From the NCBI GenBank assembly GCA_020809705.1, contig CP085825.1, positions 7,750,001 to 7,814,000 on the forward strand: a stretch of DNA of 64,000 nt, read 5' to 3'. Shown in pieces: positions 61,361 to 64,000 of this stretch; position 1 is the first letter of the stretch, and every line of letters begins with the position of its first letter. A program made the translations under genes and the position numbers. The stretch is from Calonectria ilicicola. Its lineage: Eukaryota > Ascomycota > Sordariomycetes > Hypocreales > Nectriaceae. The notes under the pieces were generated by a model that did not search any database, was not told where the DNA came from, and was given only the letters and a program-made list of their open reading frames with translations.

Positions 61361-62832
61361 ATTTTCTAGCGTCAGGAGACGACGCAGATCTTTCCGCAGC
61401 GAGACCAGAGGTGTGGGCCGATGTAAAACGAAGGTTGCGTGGTTGAACGGTGACTGGAACACTCAAAATCAAACCGAATTGGCCGCCACCTGGGAGAGCG
61501 AGTGCACCAGGACTACGGGATGGGAGAAACGAAGGTGATGGGAAGCCGGCGAAAAATTCCCAATAACATCGAGGGCGATCTGATGGGATGGCAGCCTTAA
61601 TACTCTAGATAAACTAAGCGAACATCTCGGACTAGGCGTTGGTTATCATGACCCTTGCGCTGATCTAGACCAAGATGGCCATGCAGGCTCGCATAATTCC
61701 AATAACGTGGGCAAGCTATCGCTCCACCGGACGTTGTCAGGTCAATCTAGACTGAGGCTGAAATGATACCACATCTCGATCCCATACCGCTCTTGAATTT
61801 CTTCTCCGCCCCCTGACCCCTACGCTGTCCGCGGATCAGCTGGGCTAAACCAAATCAGTAGCCTGTGCGAGGCATTTTAGTTGGTGATTCCTGAATTCTG
61901 GCAAACTAATTCAGCCCAAGGCATGGGATTACCCAACGCCAAGGAATCACGGGCGTGACCGGGGTCTGTGAGTGATCCTCCATAATGTCTTACCCGGGGA
62001 CCTGGGCGAGCGTGGTTGATGGATATTCAGGTCTCCTGCCAAGAAACAGTAATGATTCGGTTTCAGCACGACTCACTGAGACCCTGCCCCTGGATTGATG
62101 AATGAAAGACGGACGGGAAGCGGAATGACCAAAACACTGCTCAGTTTGAAAAGCAATGTGAAGGATGTAACCCAACTCAGAAAACGAGTTCACGGAGCCG
62201 CTGCACAACCAACCAACCAACCAGCCACCACTTGGGCCTCGAGCAGTACAATGCATGAGGAAAATCTTGGCCACTCGAGCACAGCCCTCAGTCGCCTATA
62301 CGCCGTACTCCCCAGGGTCTCGGCCTTCAGCCCAGGCAGCTGGGGCTCGTGGCGTCCGCGTAAAGGTGTTAGTGGGTTGGCAGGTTAAACGTGGCGACGA
62401 GGTCCACCGAATCACGACACGCGTACTAAGACAGGAACTGACTTGGACAGCTGCGAGGGTCTTTGTTTTTGCATGAGAAAGATGAAAAGGTGCCGGCCCA
62501 GGACTAGGCTAGCCACGGTGTGAGTGGGCGTTTACAAAGGCAGAGCAGCCCCACATGGTGTGGGAGATCGTTATTGTGTGTAGTTAGAAGCCTGACCTAT
62601 CAATTACCCATTAGGGGAAAGCCAGCAAAAGAAACTTCACCCCATCTGCCGTCCAGCACAAGCCTACAGGCGGGGGGGCAGAAAAAAACTGCCGAAGCCT
62701 CCCTTGTCTTTGATACAGGCGGGACGGGACGGGTGGAGTGGGGGCCGCAAACCTCTCTCTCAGCTTCACTCACTACAAAATTACTGGCCATCCCTGCCAA
62801 GCACCGGATTCTCGCTGTGGCGCTGTGCTGGC
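61361..62832. other. Intergenic region
   Basis: About 1.5 kb upstream of the glycosyltransferase. Frames on both strands at 61990-62390 and 62520-62890 show no domain. Contains an AACCAACC-type short repeat near 62208-62222. Confidence 0.5.
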
Positions 62833-64000
62833 TCACAGTGTCACTAGCAAGATTAAACTTATAGATACAGGCAAAACGGCGGTCCCCGCCCAAGCCAGTC
62901 CCCCCCTCCTCCTCTCACTAGCCGCGCCAGAGTCCAAGTCGCAGCAGCCCGAGGGCAGTGGGTCAATATCTGTTCGGGATGTTCCAGCCCCAGAGCTATT
63001 AAGGCTCAAACTGTAGCCGCCAGCTGAAAAGGTCACGTTGGCCGTCGAAACCCACGTCTCAGACCCGAACTCGACCATGCCCACGTAGGTCGAGTTGGGG
63101 ATCAGGCCGTTGCGCCAGATGTACTCGAGCAGCGGCGACACATCGTAGTCAAACGACGTTAGGTCGTCGCCGCTGGTGAGAACCCAGGTGAATACTTTGT
63201 GGTCGCGTTGATTCCTGCCAAAGTACAGTGTACTAGGTGAGACATATTCGGTCAGCGGTCAAATGAAAACGCAGGGATAAGGGGTCGGGCTAGGGGACCA
63301 CACACAATTCTTGGTCCCCGAGCTTCTGGGTACCCAGAGTCTTGTGCTTAAGCGGCCAGGGGTCTCCGATGCTGCCAAGCCAAATCATCAGCTCGATGCC
63401 GGCCTGAACCGACGTGTTGCTCTTTGCCGGATCAGGGTCGAGGAACATATCAAAGGCAACATTAGCCTTAGTGCCAAGATCCTCCAGTTCGGATTTGGAG
63501 TCGTCCCACCCACTGAAATCTGGTCTCGACTCGAGGGATCCCGACCTCATGATCCATTCGCTCTTCAGGCGCATCGAGCTGATATTTTTCAGGGCTATTG
63601 GGAGGTCGGCACATCCGAACTTGACGTGTGGGTACGAGTGGACATTGTCTTCGTCGCTTGACCAGAGCCACGGTGCGTTGAACCACACATCCGAGTCATC
63701 TGTATTGGTCTGTCCTCAAAAAAGAACAGAAAAGTTTTCGCATTAGCCATCGTGCATTGGATGTAACCTCGTGGGCCAAAATAGAACATACCGTCAAGCA
63801 CTGGAAACCACCCGACACCGGATTCCACGCATTTGTAGTATCTGACAGGAGATTAGCGCAAGATGCTCAAGCATAAAGTGGCGTAACAACAGTGACCTAC
63901 ATGTCATATTCCGCTCCTTATCAGTGATGGTTCCTGAATTGCAAATCATGGCGCTATTCGCGGATCGAGCAAATGAAGCCAGGGCGCCACCAGCGCACAT
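62833..64000 (-). CDS. GH12-like endoglucanase, GPI-type, 5' end outside the window
   Basis: Partial gene from exons 64000-63901, 63841-63792, 63709-63306 and 63232-62833, about 317 residues. The pattern fits glycoside hydrolase family 12, which cleaves beta-1,4-glucan, xyloglucan or mixed-linkage glucan. It has TTNAWNPVSGGFQCLT near the start, the likely nucleophile Glu in IELMIWLG, FTLYFGRN, and the likely acid/base Glu in EFGSETW. The C-terminus is Ser/Gly-rich, then hydrophobic (AVLPVSISLILLVTL), like a GPI-attachment signal, which is unusual for GH12. An ATG occupies the last three bases of the window. The following residues resemble the end of a signal peptide (GGALAS), so the true start is probably beyond the edge. 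Confidence 0.78.

Overview
The window comes from a filamentous ascomycete. Nearly every gene is split by short introns (about 46-100 bp) with GTATGT/GTAAGT donors and CTAAC/CTGAC-like branch sites. The families are typical of Pezizomycotina: HET domain, Clr5 domain, fungal Zn2Cys6 regulators, an UNC-93-like transporter and a rhodopsin-domain membrane protein. The carbohydrate genes (a GH12 enzyme and a QxxRW family-2 glycosyltransferase) would suit Sordariomycetes/Hypocreales, possibly Trichoderma or a relative, but that is inference. All coordinates and splice sites were derived by hand from frame, phase and splice consensus.

Left arm (1-15.2 kb), GC-rich and housekeeping-like. An aquaglyceroporin (-) and a glycerol kinase (+) are divergent across a 1.03 kb shared promoter and look like a glycerol uptake and phosphorylation pair. 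They are followed by a Zn2Cys6 regulator, a small Ala/Ser-rich GPI-type wall protein, an aldehyde dehydrogenase (-) and a rhodopsin-domain integral membrane protein.

Middle (15.2-48 kb), AT-richer and accessory. It holds a HET-domain gene with one in-frame stop, a Clr5-ankyrin gene with two in-frame stops, a serine beta-lactamase-like hydrolase, a 989-residue membrane protein with duplicated Cys-rich modules, a nucleoside-phosphorylase/22-ankyrin gene with a one-base frameshift, an unknown 352-residue protein, an unknown 805-residue multipass membrane protein, a CocE-type hydrolase, a short-chain dehydrogenase whose catalytic Lys is Met, and a regulator-like protein without a zinc cluster. 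Three of these belong to families used in fungal nonself recognition and each is interrupted by very few lesions. This makes the island a candidate allorecognition locus with null alleles.

Right arm (48-64 kb), conserved membrane and wall functions. It holds an UNC-93-like MFS protein (+), a seven-TM protein (-), a DHA1-type MFS exporter (-), a 668-residue family-2 glycosyltransferase resembling fungal beta-1,3;1,4-glucan synthase/GT2 (-), and the 3' part of a GPI-type GH12 glucanase-like gene (-) that runs to the window edge. The last two may build and trim the same wall glucan. No rRNA, tRNA, CRISPR or intact transposon was recognised.
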